Origin: an uncultured Bacteroidales bacterium | GTDB lineage: Bacteria; Bacteroidota; Bacteroidia; Bacteroidales; F082 | Reading direction: 5' to 3' | Assembly (NCBI GenBank): GCA_937896895.1 | Contig: CALBNV010000102.1 | Span: forward strand, 3,712 to 67,711 | Length of the DNA stretch: 64,000 bases | Shown here: piece by piece, positions 8,574 to 16,178 of the stretch | Layout of the letters: each line of letters starts with the position of its first letter | Numbering within the stretch: the first letter of the stretch is position 1 | The notes under the pieces: model-generated | Databases searched by the model: none | The model's input: the letters and a program-made list of their open reading frames with translations, nothing else | Told to the model about the DNA's origin: nothing | Position numbers and translations under genes: made by a program

Positions 8574-9866
8574 TCAAGCGCCGATCAGTTGCTGGAAAAT
8601 CTCTTCGACGCCGCCGCTTTCCACAATGTTTTTTGCGAGATAGCCTCTGAAGAACAGCATCACCGAGCCTTTGCCGTCGTTGACAGGCCATATCTTGACC
8701 ATGTCGGGCAGGTCGTTCGGGATGGCGATGACAGGCCGTCCGGAACCGAAATCGAGGTCATAGACGGGCAGTTTGTGCTGGTCGTTGACATAGATTGTAG
8801 TCGGCCTTTTTGCATTCATCCCAGGCAAATCAAAAGCGACGTATGGGAGTTTGTGTTTCAGAGAATTCATGCACAAATCGACATATTCGTCCATCGCCCC
8901 GTCTTTGTTTTCCGTATGTCTGCCGATGTTCTCATGTATCTGTCTCGCAAGTTCAAAAACATCACAATCGTCTTTCAATGAACGAGTTACGATGTTATTT
9001 GACGCATTACCGATATAATCGGCATTGGTGTTTTTGTACCTTCCACGAATATCAGCGACGGTAAGCAGGGAATAATCGCGCTTGCCGTTGAGACCGTTCA
9101 GTTTCATGACCATTTTCACGATGACAGCCGACAGGATAGCGTTCGCGCTTATTTCACAACCTGTTTTTTGAGATACGGCAGCCTTCATCCTCTTGACTTT
9201 GTCACCATCAATCAAAAGAGGAGTGCAACTCACCTTTGAATCCTTTGAAGCACTGTAAATCAACATTTTGACAAGGTCCTTGAAGCCGAGTTTGGTCCAT
9301 TTTTTCTTTTCTAAAATCGCCGCGGTTTGAGGTTTTGTCATGAAGTCAACCTTCGGAAATTCGAGCTGCGCACGCTGTTGAATATCAACATTTTCGCCAC
9401 GGCAAAGCCTGCCCCACTCGTTCATCATCTTGTAGAACGAACGACCGTCCATGCAGATGTGTGCCATCTGGACGGAAAGAACCGTCCCATCGCTCAAACT
9501 CGTGACACAGACTGTCATCGGGGCGCATTTGCCCGCCTTGAAATCTCTGATATTCAACTTCAACGAAAAATCATCATGAATATGCTGACTTTTCAGCACA
9601 TTTTTTATTCCAATATCTTGACGCTCGACAACCTCAAACGGACAACCTTCGTTGCTGCACGAAATTCCATCTGCGGATTTCAGACGGCCAGCCAAAAACG
9701 GATATTTTTCAAGCAAAACGGAGAGTTTCTCACTCATCAGCTCCGCGTCAAGTTTCTTGTTATAAATCCATACCGCCTTGATAATCATGTCGCCGCAAGC
9801 CATGTCGAGCAGCGAGAACTTCCAGGTTTTGATGACGCTTTCCTTATTTGAAACGATGTTTTTCAT
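8574..9866 (-). CDS. BAHD-like (HxxxD) acyltransferase
   Basis: 430 aa. It has both hallmarks of the BAHD/'Transferase' family: the catalytic 'AHICMDG' (H-x3-D-G, about residues 135-141), and near the C-terminus 'YDLDFGSGRP', which matches the structural DFGWG motif. It is also related to condensation-type domains, but there is no carrier-protein or adenylation domain. Family members move an acyl group from acyl-CoA to an alcohol or amine. They are common in plants and fungi and sparse in bacteria. Substrate unknown. It is the last gene of a minus-strand cluster of membrane and lipid-related genes. Confidence 0.72.
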   Translation of the reverse strand: MKNIVSNKESVIKTWKFSLLDMACGDMIIKAVWIYNKKLDAELMSEKLSVLLEKYPFLAGRLKSADGISCSNEGCPFEVVERQDIGIKNVLKSQHIHDDFSLKLNIRDFKAGKCAPMTVCVTSLSDGTVLSVQMAHICMDGRSFYKMMNEWGRLCRGENVDIQQRAQLEFPKVDFMTKPQTAAILEKKKWTKLGFKDLVKMLIYSASKDSKVSCTPLLIDGDKVKRMKAAVSQKTGCEISANAILSAVIVKMVMKLNGLNGKRDYSLLTVADIRGRYKNTNADYIGNASNNIVTRSLKDDCDVFELARQIHENIGRHTENKDGAMDEYVDLCMNSLKHKLPYVAFDLPGMNAKRPTTIYVNDQHKLPVYDLDFGSGRPVIAIPNDLPDMVKIWPVNDGKGSVMLFFRGYLAKNIVESGGVEEIFQQLIGA

Positions 9867-9917
9867 TTTTTGACATTAATTTTTAACACAAGTTGCACGA
9901 GTTTTTCAACACAAGTT

Positions 9918-10253
9918 TCACAAGTTATTTGCTCTTGTTTTCCAACGATTGAGTTTTTCTTTCACCCGCATTTCCTTCCCTTTCAGGAAATAAAGCCGCC
10001 AGTAGGAATACATCAGCGAAAAAACCATCCCGACCGTTTTTGCCACCTGAGCCTTTGTTATCTCTCCGGCAGTCAGAAATTCGTAGATGACCAAACCGAC
10101 AAATGCCGCAAATGCAACAATCACAAGCACTTTTGAAAGCACAAACAAACGCTCACGCCAATCGACATCACGGATTTTATTGATGAAAGTCGGCAATAAA
10201 AGAAAAAACACAATCGCGCTCGCCACAGCGGTATTTGATGATAATTCTGTCAT
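9918..10253 (-). CDS. small three-helix membrane protein, paralogue of the next gene
   Basis: About 111 aa from ATG 10253 (a TTG two codons upstream is the alternative). Three hydrophobic stretches: 'NTAVASAIVFFLLLPTF', 'VLVIVAFAAFVGLVIYEFL', 'TVGMVFSLMYSYWRLYFL'. The ends are basic. It shares size, helix spacing and motifs such as 'VIYEF' and 'YSYW/YSYF' with the neighbour at 10266-10562, so the two look like a tandem duplication. Function not recognised. Confidence 0.6.
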   Translation of the reverse strand: MTELSSNTAVASAIVFFLLLPTFINKIRDVDWRERLFVLSKVLVIVAFAAFVGLVIYEFLTAGEITKAQVAKTVGMVFSLMYSYWRLYFLKGKEMRVKEKLNRWKTRANNL

Positions 10254-10265
10254 AATCAATGGTTT

Positions 10266-10562
10266 TTATTTCTTCCAGTTTTTCTGTTTCAAAAAATAGC
10301 TGTAGCAGAACATGATGATTGAGATCACGATGAGGGCGGCGCGGGTCACTTTGTACTCGCCGCTCAACTCGTAGCCGACAAATTCGTAAATGATAAAGCC
10401 GATCAAGCCGATTGTGAATGTCAAGTAAATGATATTCATCACTTTAATCGCCTTGATGCGTCTGTCGAGATTCTCAAATTCCCTTGCGATGAACGGCATT
10501 CCGAAATACATCCCGAACACCAAAATTATAAGTACATACTCGATAATAGTTGAAATTTCCAT
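10266..10562 (-). CDS. small three-helix membrane protein
   Basis: 98 aa with three hydrophobic segments ('IIEYVLIILVFGMYFGMPF', 'IIYLTFTIGLIGFIIYEFV', 'AALIVISIIMFCYSYFL') and basic loops ('ENLDRRIKAIK'). It is a paralogue of the gene at 9918-10253. It stands 30 bp downstream of the ribbon-helix-helix gene in the same cluster. Function not recognised. Confidence 0.6.
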   Translation of the reverse strand: MEISTIIEYVLIILVFGMYFGMPFIAREFENLDRRIKAIKVMNIIYLTFTIGLIGFIIYEFVGYELSGEYKVTRAALIVISIIMFCYSYFLKQKNWKK

Positions 10563-10592
10563 CTCTTTTAACTTTAATCTTTTAACTTTTAA

Positions 10593-10751
10593 CTAAACTC
10601 TTTTGTTCTTTTTAAGTGCTTCATTTATAATCCATTGCAGTTGGCCGTTGACGGAGCGGAAATCATCGGCGGCCCACTTCTCGACAGCCGCCATTGTCTT
10701 GGCATCAAGACGCAGAACGAAATTTTTCGTGTTTTCTTTTTCCTTTGCCAT
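10593..10751 (-). CDS. 52-aa Arc-like ribbon-helix-helix DNA-binding protein
   Basis: A short gene from ATG 10751 to TAG 10593. 'NFVLRLDAKTMAAVEKWAAD' followed by 'SVNGQLQWIINEALKK' is the strand-helix-helix pattern of Arc/MetJ-type repressors: a beta strand with alternating residues, then two helices with N-G at the turn. Such proteins bind DNA as dimers. It lies in the middle of the membrane-protein cluster (10 bp after the stop of the PH-like gene) and could regulate it. No toxin-like partner is adjacent. Confidence 0.75.
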   Translation of the reverse strand: MAKEKENTKNFVLRLDAKTMAAVEKWAADDFRSVNGQLQWIINEALKKNKRV

Positions 10752-10760
10752 AATCACAAA

Positions 10761-11333
10761 TTACAATAGAATACTCAAAACATAAGCTATTATTACAATA
10801 ATCAAATAAAGCAGCACCTTAACCAAACCCGACCTGTCATTGTGAAAAACAAGCTCGTCATCCCCCACCATTGCCACCGTAGAGACAATCTTTTCGTAAA
10901 GTTTCACTGTCTTTTGCTCATTTTTATAGTTGATATAAAACAAGCCGCCAGTGGTGTTGATTTCGATGCAGCATTTGGCGTAATCACGAGCATAAGAAAC
11001 GGCATGTTTGACACCTTCGTCGGTATAAACCTGACAAACGCCCTTGACGGCCCAATGCACTCCAGCCTTTGGTGGCTGCGGATTATAGCGGCCGGCATAC
11101 ATCTCGTGGCTTCGTCTCACTGCCGGCATCCTTTCAAGAAGCCTCACCGACTTTATCGAATCAGTCCAGATTTTATCTGGAATAAGCAGGTCAACAAAAC
11201 GAATCTTCTTCTCGCCAACCACAACAATCGGACTACCGAAGCGGACGTAAACGACGAAGGCAATCAACAGGAGCGACAGAAGCGCCACCGCAAGGTAATA
11301 GTAGTTAATCGATAAAATGATAGCCGCACTCAT
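10761..11333 (-). CDS. PH-like domain membrane protein
   Basis: 190 aa with one hydrophobic segment at each end ('YYYLAVALLSLLLIAFVVYV' and 'VLLYLIIVIIAYVLSILL'). The domain between them ('KKIRFVDLLIPDKIWTDSI', 'CCIEINTTGGLFYINYKNEQ') has the beta-strand pattern of bacterial PH-like domains (bPH family). A paralogue lies at 12259-12801. Function unknown; the context suggests a membrane-associated role with the CPBP and SPFH proteins. Confidence 0.55.
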   Translation of the reverse strand: MSAAIILSINYYYLAVALLSLLLIAFVVYVRFGSPIVVVGEKKIRFVDLLIPDKIWTDSIKSVRLLERMPAVRRSHEMYAGRYNPQPPKAGVHWAVKGVCQVYTDEGVKHAVSYARDYAKCCIEINTTGGLFYINYKNEQKTVKLYEKIVSTVAMVGDDELVFHNDRSGLVKVLLYLIIVIIAYVLSILL

Positions 11334-11336
11334 AAA

Positions 11337-12236
11337 CTAAATTGCCTCCTCCAGTTTTTTTGACATGATGTGGTCTTCGGTGAAATATTTGTCAATTATG
11401 AAAATAATCGCGGTGATTACAAACATCGTGATGATTCCAGAAAGGCCTTGGCATCCGTTGAGCAAATCGTTTCCGCCGCTGATAAACAACATATTAGACC
11501 CGGCAAGAGCATTGATTGTGCCATGAAAGATAGCCGCCGGATAAACCGATTTCGCTTTCAGGATCAAATAAACCTCTATCGGCGTCATCGCAAGACACAT
11601 CGCCACCATCATGAAAACGCCGCAGACACGGTGAACCGGATAGTTGTGCCCCATCAGAATGAGCGGGAAATGCCAGATGCCCCACACAACGCCGACGAAC
11701 AGGCACACGGCCCAGAAGTTCTTCTTTTTCAACGCATTGACAAGATAATTGCGCCAGGCGTACTCCTCACCGAAAGCAAAGACGGCGTTTATCGTGATTC
11801 CGGCAATCAGGCCCGAAATCAAAGTCGTCAGAATCACGAACTTCGGATTGCTCATCCTAAGCATCATCTCCTGCTGCTCTTCAGGGAGGTCTTCGATGTT
11901 CGGAATCTGCGGGACATGGAATCCCAGCTCCGTGTCGGGCATGAACGAGTTGACAACAATTGTCACGGCGACAATCAAAACCGGAAGAATCCAGGCGACG
12001 AGCCAAGTCCAGTTTATTTTGAATTTCAGGAGGCCTGTATCGCCGAGTTTCTCACCATTAATTAATTGCATCGTCATTGCGCAAAGCATCGGCAGTATCA
12101 TGTAAAACGTTGCGCAGACAGTGTAAAGAAGCGGCTTGTCTGTAGTGTTATGGATTCCGATTCCGAAATACATCAAGGCCGCGAACGCCCAGCTCACGAG
12201 GCAGACCACAAGTGTGAATATGAGAGATTTTTTCAT
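11337..12236 (-). CDS. CPBP-family (CAAX/Abi) intramembrane metalloprotease
   Basis: 299 aa with about eight transmembrane helices. It shows the family motifs in order: 'GEEYAWRNYL' (EExxxR), 'WGIWHFPLIL' (HFxxx) and 'IFHGTINAL' (HxxxN/A), which place Glu and His residues for catalysis inside the membrane. Bacterial members act in bacteriocin self-immunity, signalling or membrane-protein processing; the substrate here is unknown. The gene is 3 bp from the PH-like gene downstream and sits between the two PH-like paralogues. Confidence 0.85.
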   Translation of the reverse strand: MKKSLIFTLVVCLVSWAFAALMYFGIGIHNTTDKPLLYTVCATFYMILPMLCAMTMQLINGEKLGDTGLLKFKINWTWLVAWILPVLIVAVTIVVNSFMPDTELGFHVPQIPNIEDLPEEQQEMMLRMSNPKFVILTTLISGLIAGITINAVFAFGEEYAWRNYLVNALKKKNFWAVCLFVGVVWGIWHFPLILMGHNYPVHRVCGVFMMVAMCLAMTPIEVYLILKAKSVYPAAIFHGTINALAGSNMLFISGGNDLLNGCQGLSGIITMFVITAIIFIIDKYFTEDHIMSKKLEEAI

Positions 12237-12258
12237 TTTTCTGATATTTTTATTGATT

Positions 12259-12801
12259 CTAATTTTTTAATACATAATACAAAACCAACCCAATCAAGGC
12301 CACCAATCCGATTGACAGGCTTATGATTCTATATTTTTTCGCCGATGACTCTGCGAGTTCAGATTCGCCGACGATTTGCACTGTCTTTTGCATCTCGTTG
12401 AAAAGATTTTCGGTGAGTTCATCTTTTTTCAAATTAACGTAAAAAACTCCGTCAACCGTTTCAATTTCGATGAAACGCCTTGATTTCCTTGCATTGTCCA
12501 AGAACAACGACACCGCTATTTTCTTCGGGCCGTCGTCTGTCATCTTCTTGACCAAGAACGTGCCTCTGCGACGTTTCCCGATTACAAATCCCCGTGCGTG
12601 AACGCCAAACAAAACTTTCGGCAATTCCTCGACAAGTCTTATGGATTTAATCATGTTGTTCTTGATTTTCACCGGATTAAATCCAAACATAATGACAATC
12701 CCACTTTCGTCGAAACGAATACGATTCCTGCCTACGCACATAATTATCGAAGTAAGCAGTGCAGCGAAAGCGAAAGAGACAATGTAACCCAGTACATACA
12801 T
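12259..12801 (-). CDS. PH-like domain membrane protein (paralogue)
   Basis: 180 aa. One N-terminal hydrophobic segment ('YIVSFAFAALLTSIIMCV') and one at the C-terminus ('IISLSIGLVALIGLVLYYVL') flank a soluble domain ('IKSIRLVEELPKVLFGVHAR', 'FIEIETVDGVFYVNLKKDEL'). This mirrors the gene at 10761-11333, including the 'IKS(I/V)RL' and 'G(V/L)FY(V/I)N' segments. Probably a bPH-type domain. Function unknown. Confidence 0.55.
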   Translation of the reverse strand: MYVLGYIVSFAFAALLTSIIMCVGRNRIRFDESGIVIMFGFNPVKIKNNMIKSIRLVEELPKVLFGVHARGFVIGKRRRGTFLVKKMTDDGPKKIAVSLFLDNARKSRRFIEIETVDGVFYVNLKKDELTENLFNEMQKTVQIVGESELAESSAKKYRIISLSIGLVALIGLVLYYVLKN

Positions 12802-12892
12802 GATTCAACCAAGTAAATTGTGTATAACAAATCTTATAAAACTAATTACCTAAAACTCCTAACATCCTCAATCTCCTAATCACCTCAAATTC

Positions 12893-13852
12893 CTACTGAT
12901 ACAGCGTTCCGGTGTTCACGACAGGCTGTGCGGCGTCGTCGGCGCAGAGCACGACCATGAGGTTGCTCACCATAGCGGCTTTCTTGTCGTCGTCGAGTTC
13001 TACGACCTCGTCATCCTTGAGTTTGTCGAGTGCCATCTTGACCATCGAGACCGCGCCTTCCACAATCTTCTCGCGTGCCGCGATGATGGCCGCCGCCTGC
13101 TGACGGCGAAGCATAACCGCCGCAATCTCAGGGGAATACGCCAGATAGTTGATTCTCGCCTCGATGACATCCAAGCCTGACATTGCGAGACGGTCGTTGA
13201 GTTTGTTGAGGAGTATGTCGTTGATTTCCGAGCCGCCCGAACGGAGTGTCAGCTCGCCCGATTTCGTGTCGTCGTTGTCATCGTAGGCGAACATCCCTGC
13301 GACCTCACGAAGCGCGGCGTCGCTCTGTACCCTGACGAAACTCTCGAAAGCACGCATACGGCTTGAAACCGCCGCATTACCTCCGACACTTGCACCCATG
13401 GCATTGACGGCAATCGTCTGAGAATCAATTTCAAACATCGCCTTGTAGGTGTCTTTCAGCTTCCAAACGAGAATCTGGCCGATCATAATCGGGTTGCCGG
13501 TCTTGTCGTTCACCTTGATGGGATCGACGTTGAGGTTGCGGGCGCGGAGAGAAACCCTCTTTGACGACATCAGCGGGTTGACCCAGTAGAAGCCGGTCTT
13601 CGTGAACGTGCCGCGGTACTTTCCGAAGAAAAGCATCACCATGCCCTCATTCGGTTCGAGTTTCTTGAAACCGATCAGAAGAAAGATGTCAATCAAAATC
13701 AAGGCAATTCCGCCTATCACCAAACCGACAGGCTCACCTTCTGTACATCTTGTAAATCCGAATATTGCGGCGGCAACAATAGCAAAAACCACAAACAACA
13801 TGACGAAACCATTGAGTTTCAATCCTTTAAATTCAAATTCCTTGTTTTCCAT
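12893..13852 (-). CDS. SPFH (band 7/stomatin-type) membrane protein
   Basis: 319 aa. Two hydrophobic stretches near the N-terminus ('GFVMLFVVFAIVAAAIFGF', 'GLVIGGIALILIDIFLLIGF'). Then the SPFH core ('PNEGMVMLFFGKYRGTFTKT', 'RARNLNVDPIKVNDKTGNPI') and an Ala/Gln-rich helix ('AVMLRRQQAAAIIAAREKIV'). Such proteins form oligomeric membrane microdomain scaffolds and often partner with membrane proteases. It is the first gene of the minus-strand cluster and is preceded by a strong -7 box, so it probably sets expression of the genes down to 8574. Confidence 0.88.
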   Translation of the reverse strand: MENKEFEFKGLKLNGFVMLFVVFAIVAAAIFGFTRCTEGEPVGLVIGGIALILIDIFLLIGFKKLEPNEGMVMLFFGKYRGTFTKTGFYWVNPLMSSKRVSLRARNLNVDPIKVNDKTGNPIMIGQILVWKLKDTYKAMFEIDSQTIAVNAMGASVGGNAAVSSRMRAFESFVRVQSDAALREVAGMFAYDDNDDTKSGELTLRSGGSEINDILLNKLNDRLAMSGLDVIEARINYLAYSPEIAAVMLRRQQAAAIIAAREKIVEGAVSMVKMALDKLKDDEVVELDDDKKAAMVSNLMVVLCADDAAQPVVNTGTLYQ

Positions 13853-13905
13853 ACGTTTAATTTTTTAGTTATTTTTGATATTATTTTGATATTACTTTGA
13901 TGGCG

Positions 13906-13913
13906 CAAAGATA
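13906..13913 (-). promoter_or_regulatory. promoter -7 box of the SPFH cluster
   Basis: The minus strand reads TATCTTTG about 54 nt upstream of the SPFH ATG; the 156-bp divergent gap is otherwise AT-rich. Confidence 0.6.
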
Positions 13914-13984
13914 CAACATTTTTTTAATGTGCAAGAAAAAATTTAAAATTTTTATCAAAGCATGATTTTTCAAAAAATTACAAG

Positions 13985-13992
13985 TATCTTTG
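13985..13992 (+). promoter_or_regulatory. promoter -7 box of the small ORF and acyltransferase
   Basis: TATCTTTG lies 17 nt upstream of ATG 14009 and drives the 71-aa ORF and the overlapping acyltransferase. Confidence 0.6.
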
Positions 13993-14008
13993 CAGAAAAT
14001 TTAATGGT

Positions 14009-14224
14009 ATGAAAACATTAGAAGATTCAAAAACCAAACAAGCTAACGAGCTGAACATCAATCACAATTCAAACGTCACAAGCAAAAAAAAGAAATATCC
14101 AAAATCAATAAAAGGCTGCATTTCGGTTGAGGAGTACATTGATATTTTAAGGGAGGAAATAAAGAAGAGATATGAAGAATTACAAAATACAAATCAACAA
14201 AAAAAGCCATTACCTTTTTCTTGA
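14009..14224 (+). CDS. small charged protein upstream of the acyltransferase
   Basis: 71 aa, lysine- and glutamate-rich, with a predicted helical part 'SVEEYIDILREEIKKRYEEL'. The gene has its own promoter and a good ATG. Its 3' end overlaps the acyltransferase start by 53 bp in another frame, so it could be a leader ORF coupled to it. The segment 'KGCISVEEYIDILREEI' resembles short conserved Bacteroidota proteins of unknown function; I do not recognise a family. Confidence 0.5.
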   Translation: MKTLEDSKTKQANELNINHNSNVTSKKKKYPKSIKGCISVEEYIDILREEIKKRYEELQNTNQQKKPLPFS

Positions 14225-15290
14225 CGGGCTGCGCGGCGTGGCGGCGTTGATGGTCTTGGGCTTTCATCTTTTTGAGGCGGTCGCCTTCGCCGGCGGCGAA
14301 CCAGAACAAAACATGTTCCACGGTTTCCTCGCCGTCGATTTTTTCCTGATTCTGTCGGGTTTCGTGATGGGTTATGCATACGACAATGAATGGGGCAAGA
14401 TGTCGGTCGGGCAGTTTTTCAGGAAACGTCTGATACGTCTTCACCCCATGGTCGTGATGGGTGTCGCGATCGGACTGGCCGCGTTTCTGTTTCAAGGCGG
14501 ATTGAAATGGGACGGCAGTGCCAACAGCTTGGCAAACATCGCGTTAAGCACAATATTGGCCTTGCTTTTGTTGCCGTCGCCCGCCGGAGTTGATGTCCGC
14601 GGCAACACCGAGATTTTCCCGCTCAACGGCCCGCATTGGTCGCTGTTCTTCGAATACATCGGAAACATCGTTTACGCATTGGCAATCAGGAAGTTCACGA
14701 CGAAAACGCTGAAAGTCTGGGTGGCGGTCACAGGCGTCTCGTTCCTTTGCGTCGGGATTTTCGGGCCTTACGGAAGTCTCGGCTACGGCTGGTCGTCGCA
14801 GCCGGTGAGTCTGCTCGGCGGCTTCCTCAGGATGTCGTTCGACTACGGCCTCGGGATGCTGCTGATCAGGACTTTCAGAGAGAGAGACGTCAAGTCTTCC
14901 GAAAAAAAGCACACCTTTATTATATATGCGGCGTTGCTCGTCATGCTTCTCTGCGTCCCGTCGCTCGGGGAAATGAACGTTTACTTTGAGTTCTTATGCG
15001 TCGCGATTTGCTTCCCGACGATAATCTGGTTCAGCGCGAAAGGCGTTGCGCAAAGCAGTTTCGAGCGTAAGTCGTTGAAATTCATCGGCGACCTCTCCTA
15101 CCCGCTTTACGCGATTCACTATCCTTTCATCTATCTTTACATCGGTTGGATCAACGAAGGACGTCATCCTTTCGGCCCTTACGGATGGTGTACGCCCGTC
15201 GCCATCGCGTTGATTGTCATCGCGGCAGCTGCGATTTTAATGAGGTTTTACGACATCCCGATAAGGAAAAGGCTAACAAAAAAGTCCTGA
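14172..15290 (+). CDS. acyltransferase 3 (OafA/NodX-type) membrane protein
   Basis: 372 aa. It opens with the family signature 'LDGLRGVAALMVLGFHLFEA', whose histidine is the catalytic candidate, and continues with 'FLAVDFFLILSGFVMGYAYD', 'RKRLIRLHPMVVMG' and about ten transmembrane helices. The enzymes O-acylate sugars of surface polysaccharides from the inner membrane. No polysaccharide cluster is adjacent, so the acceptor is unknown. Its GC content is higher than that of the small ORF before it. Confidence 0.88.
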   Translation: MKNYKIQINKKSHYLFLDGLRGVAALMVLGFHLFEAVAFAGGEPEQNMFHGFLAVDFFLILSGFVMGYAYDNEWGKMSVGQFFRKRLIRLHPMVVMGVAIGLAAFLFQGGLKWDGSANSLANIALSTILALLLLPSPAGVDVRGNTEIFPLNGPHWSLFFEYIGNIVYALAIRKFTTKTLKVWVAVTGVSFLCVGIFGPYGSLGYGWSSQPVSLLGGFLRMSFDYGLGMLLIRTFRERDVKSSEKKHTFIIYAALLVMLLCVPSLGEMNVYFEFLCVAICFPTIIWFSAKGVAQSSFERKSLKFIGDLSYPLYAIHYPFIYLYIGWINEGRHPFGPYGWCTPVAIALIVIAAAAILMRFYDIPIRKRLTKKS

Positions 15291-15310
15291 GCCGCATCGG
15301 GTCAGGACTT
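15276..15310 (-). terminator. terminator of rubrerythrin, overlapping the acyltransferase stop
   Basis: A perfect 9-bp stem (AAGTCCTGA 15282-15290 with TCAGGACTT 15302-15310). Read on the minus strand it is followed by TTTTTTG. The left arm contains the acyltransferase stop codon, so the convergent genes share the hairpin. Confidence 0.75.
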
Positions 15311-15334
15311 GCAAAATGTTTTTCAAATTGAAAA

Positions 15335-15877
15335 TCAATAGTTTTCGGCTTTGATTTGGAAATACGACTGTGGATGATTACACACCGGGCACATTTGCGG
15401 GGCTTTCTTGCCGACGACGATGTGGCCGCAGTTGGCGCACTGCCAGACCATGTCACCGTCGCGTGAGAAGACGATGCCGTTTTCGATGTTCGCCAGAAGT
15501 TTGCGGTAACGTTCCTCGTGTTCCTTTTCTATGTTAGCGACCATTTTGAACAGGGCGGCGATCTTCGTGAAGCCTTCCTCGCGCGCAACTGCTTCAAAAC
15601 CAGCGTACATGTCGGTCCATTCGTAGTTCTCACCGTCGGCGGCGTCTTTCAAGTTCGTCATTGTGTCAGGCACTTCGTTGCCTTCGTGCAGAAGTTTGAA
15701 CCAAATTTTTGCGTGTTCCTTCTCGTTGTTTGCGGTCTCCTCGAAGAGGTCTGCTATCTGGTTGTAGCCCTCCTTACGAGCTTTTGACGCGTAGTAGCTG
15801 TACTTGTTTCTTGCCATTGATTCGCCCGCGAAGGCAGCCTGCAAGTTGGCTTCTGTCTTTGAACCTTTTAATTCCAT
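15335..15877 (-). CDS. rbr: rubrerythrin
   Basis: 180 aa. The N-terminal ferritin-like diiron domain has 'ANLQAAFAGESMARNKYSYY' and 'ANNEKEHAKIWFK' (ExxH pairs), repeated as 'ANIEKEHEERYRKLL'. A C-terminal rubredoxin-type domain has 'WQCANCGHIVVGKKAP' and 'CPVCNHPQSYF', giving four iron-binding cysteines. It is a cytoplasmic NADH-linked peroxidase that protects anaerobes from hydrogen peroxide. It has its own promoter (15962-15969) and terminator. Confidence 0.96.
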   Translation of the reverse strand: MELKGSKTEANLQAAFAGESMARNKYSYYASKARKEGYNQIADLFEETANNEKEHAKIWFKLLHEGNEVPDTMTNLKDAADGENYEWTDMYAGFEAVAREEGFTKIAALFKMVANIEKEHEERYRKLLANIENGIVFSRDGDMVWQCANCGHIVVGKKAPQMCPVCNHPQSYFQIKAENY

Positions 15878-15961
15878 AATGTTGATTATTAGATGTTTAC
15901 TTGGTTAAACCAGCGTTCCCAAACTTGTCATTTCCACATTATAACAAATTTAAAAACCATG

Positions 15962-15969
15962 CAAAGATA
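15962..15969 (-). promoter_or_regulatory. rubrerythrin promoter -7 box
   Basis: The minus strand reads TATCTTTG about 85 nt before the rubrerythrin ATG. Confidence 0.55.
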
Positions 15970-16012
15970 TGATTTTTTATTCTATAATTGAAAGTCGTAT
16001 CAAATTAAAGTG

Positions 16013-16020
16013 TAATTTTG
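16013..16020 (+). promoter_or_regulatory. promoter -7 box of the RhuM-PLD gene
   Basis: TAATTTTG is followed at once by a GC-rich hairpin region (16023-16080). Its outer arms are GTTCAAAGC and GCTTTGAGAAC, and an inner hairpin is possible at about 16044-16061. The transcript would have a structured leader of about 150 nt before ATG 16179. Confidence 0.5.
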
Positions 16021-16146
16021 CAGTTCAAAGCGGCGACGACGCACCGGCCACAGGTTGGCGGCGGGGCTGGCTTTGAGAACATAACATCTAAAAACGTTAT
16101 TCAAAACACAGAACTGATAATTATAAAAACAGAGACAAACTATAAC

Positions 16147-16172
16147 TAACATGTTATAAATCATAGCGTTTG
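16147..16172 (+). repeat. 26-bp direct repeat, left copy
   Basis: Differs from the copy at 17039-17064 by one base. The pair brackets the 892-bp segment that carries the RhuM-PLD gene, as expected for a mobile or recombined gene cassette. Confidence 0.7.
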
Positions 16173-16178
16173 AAATTT

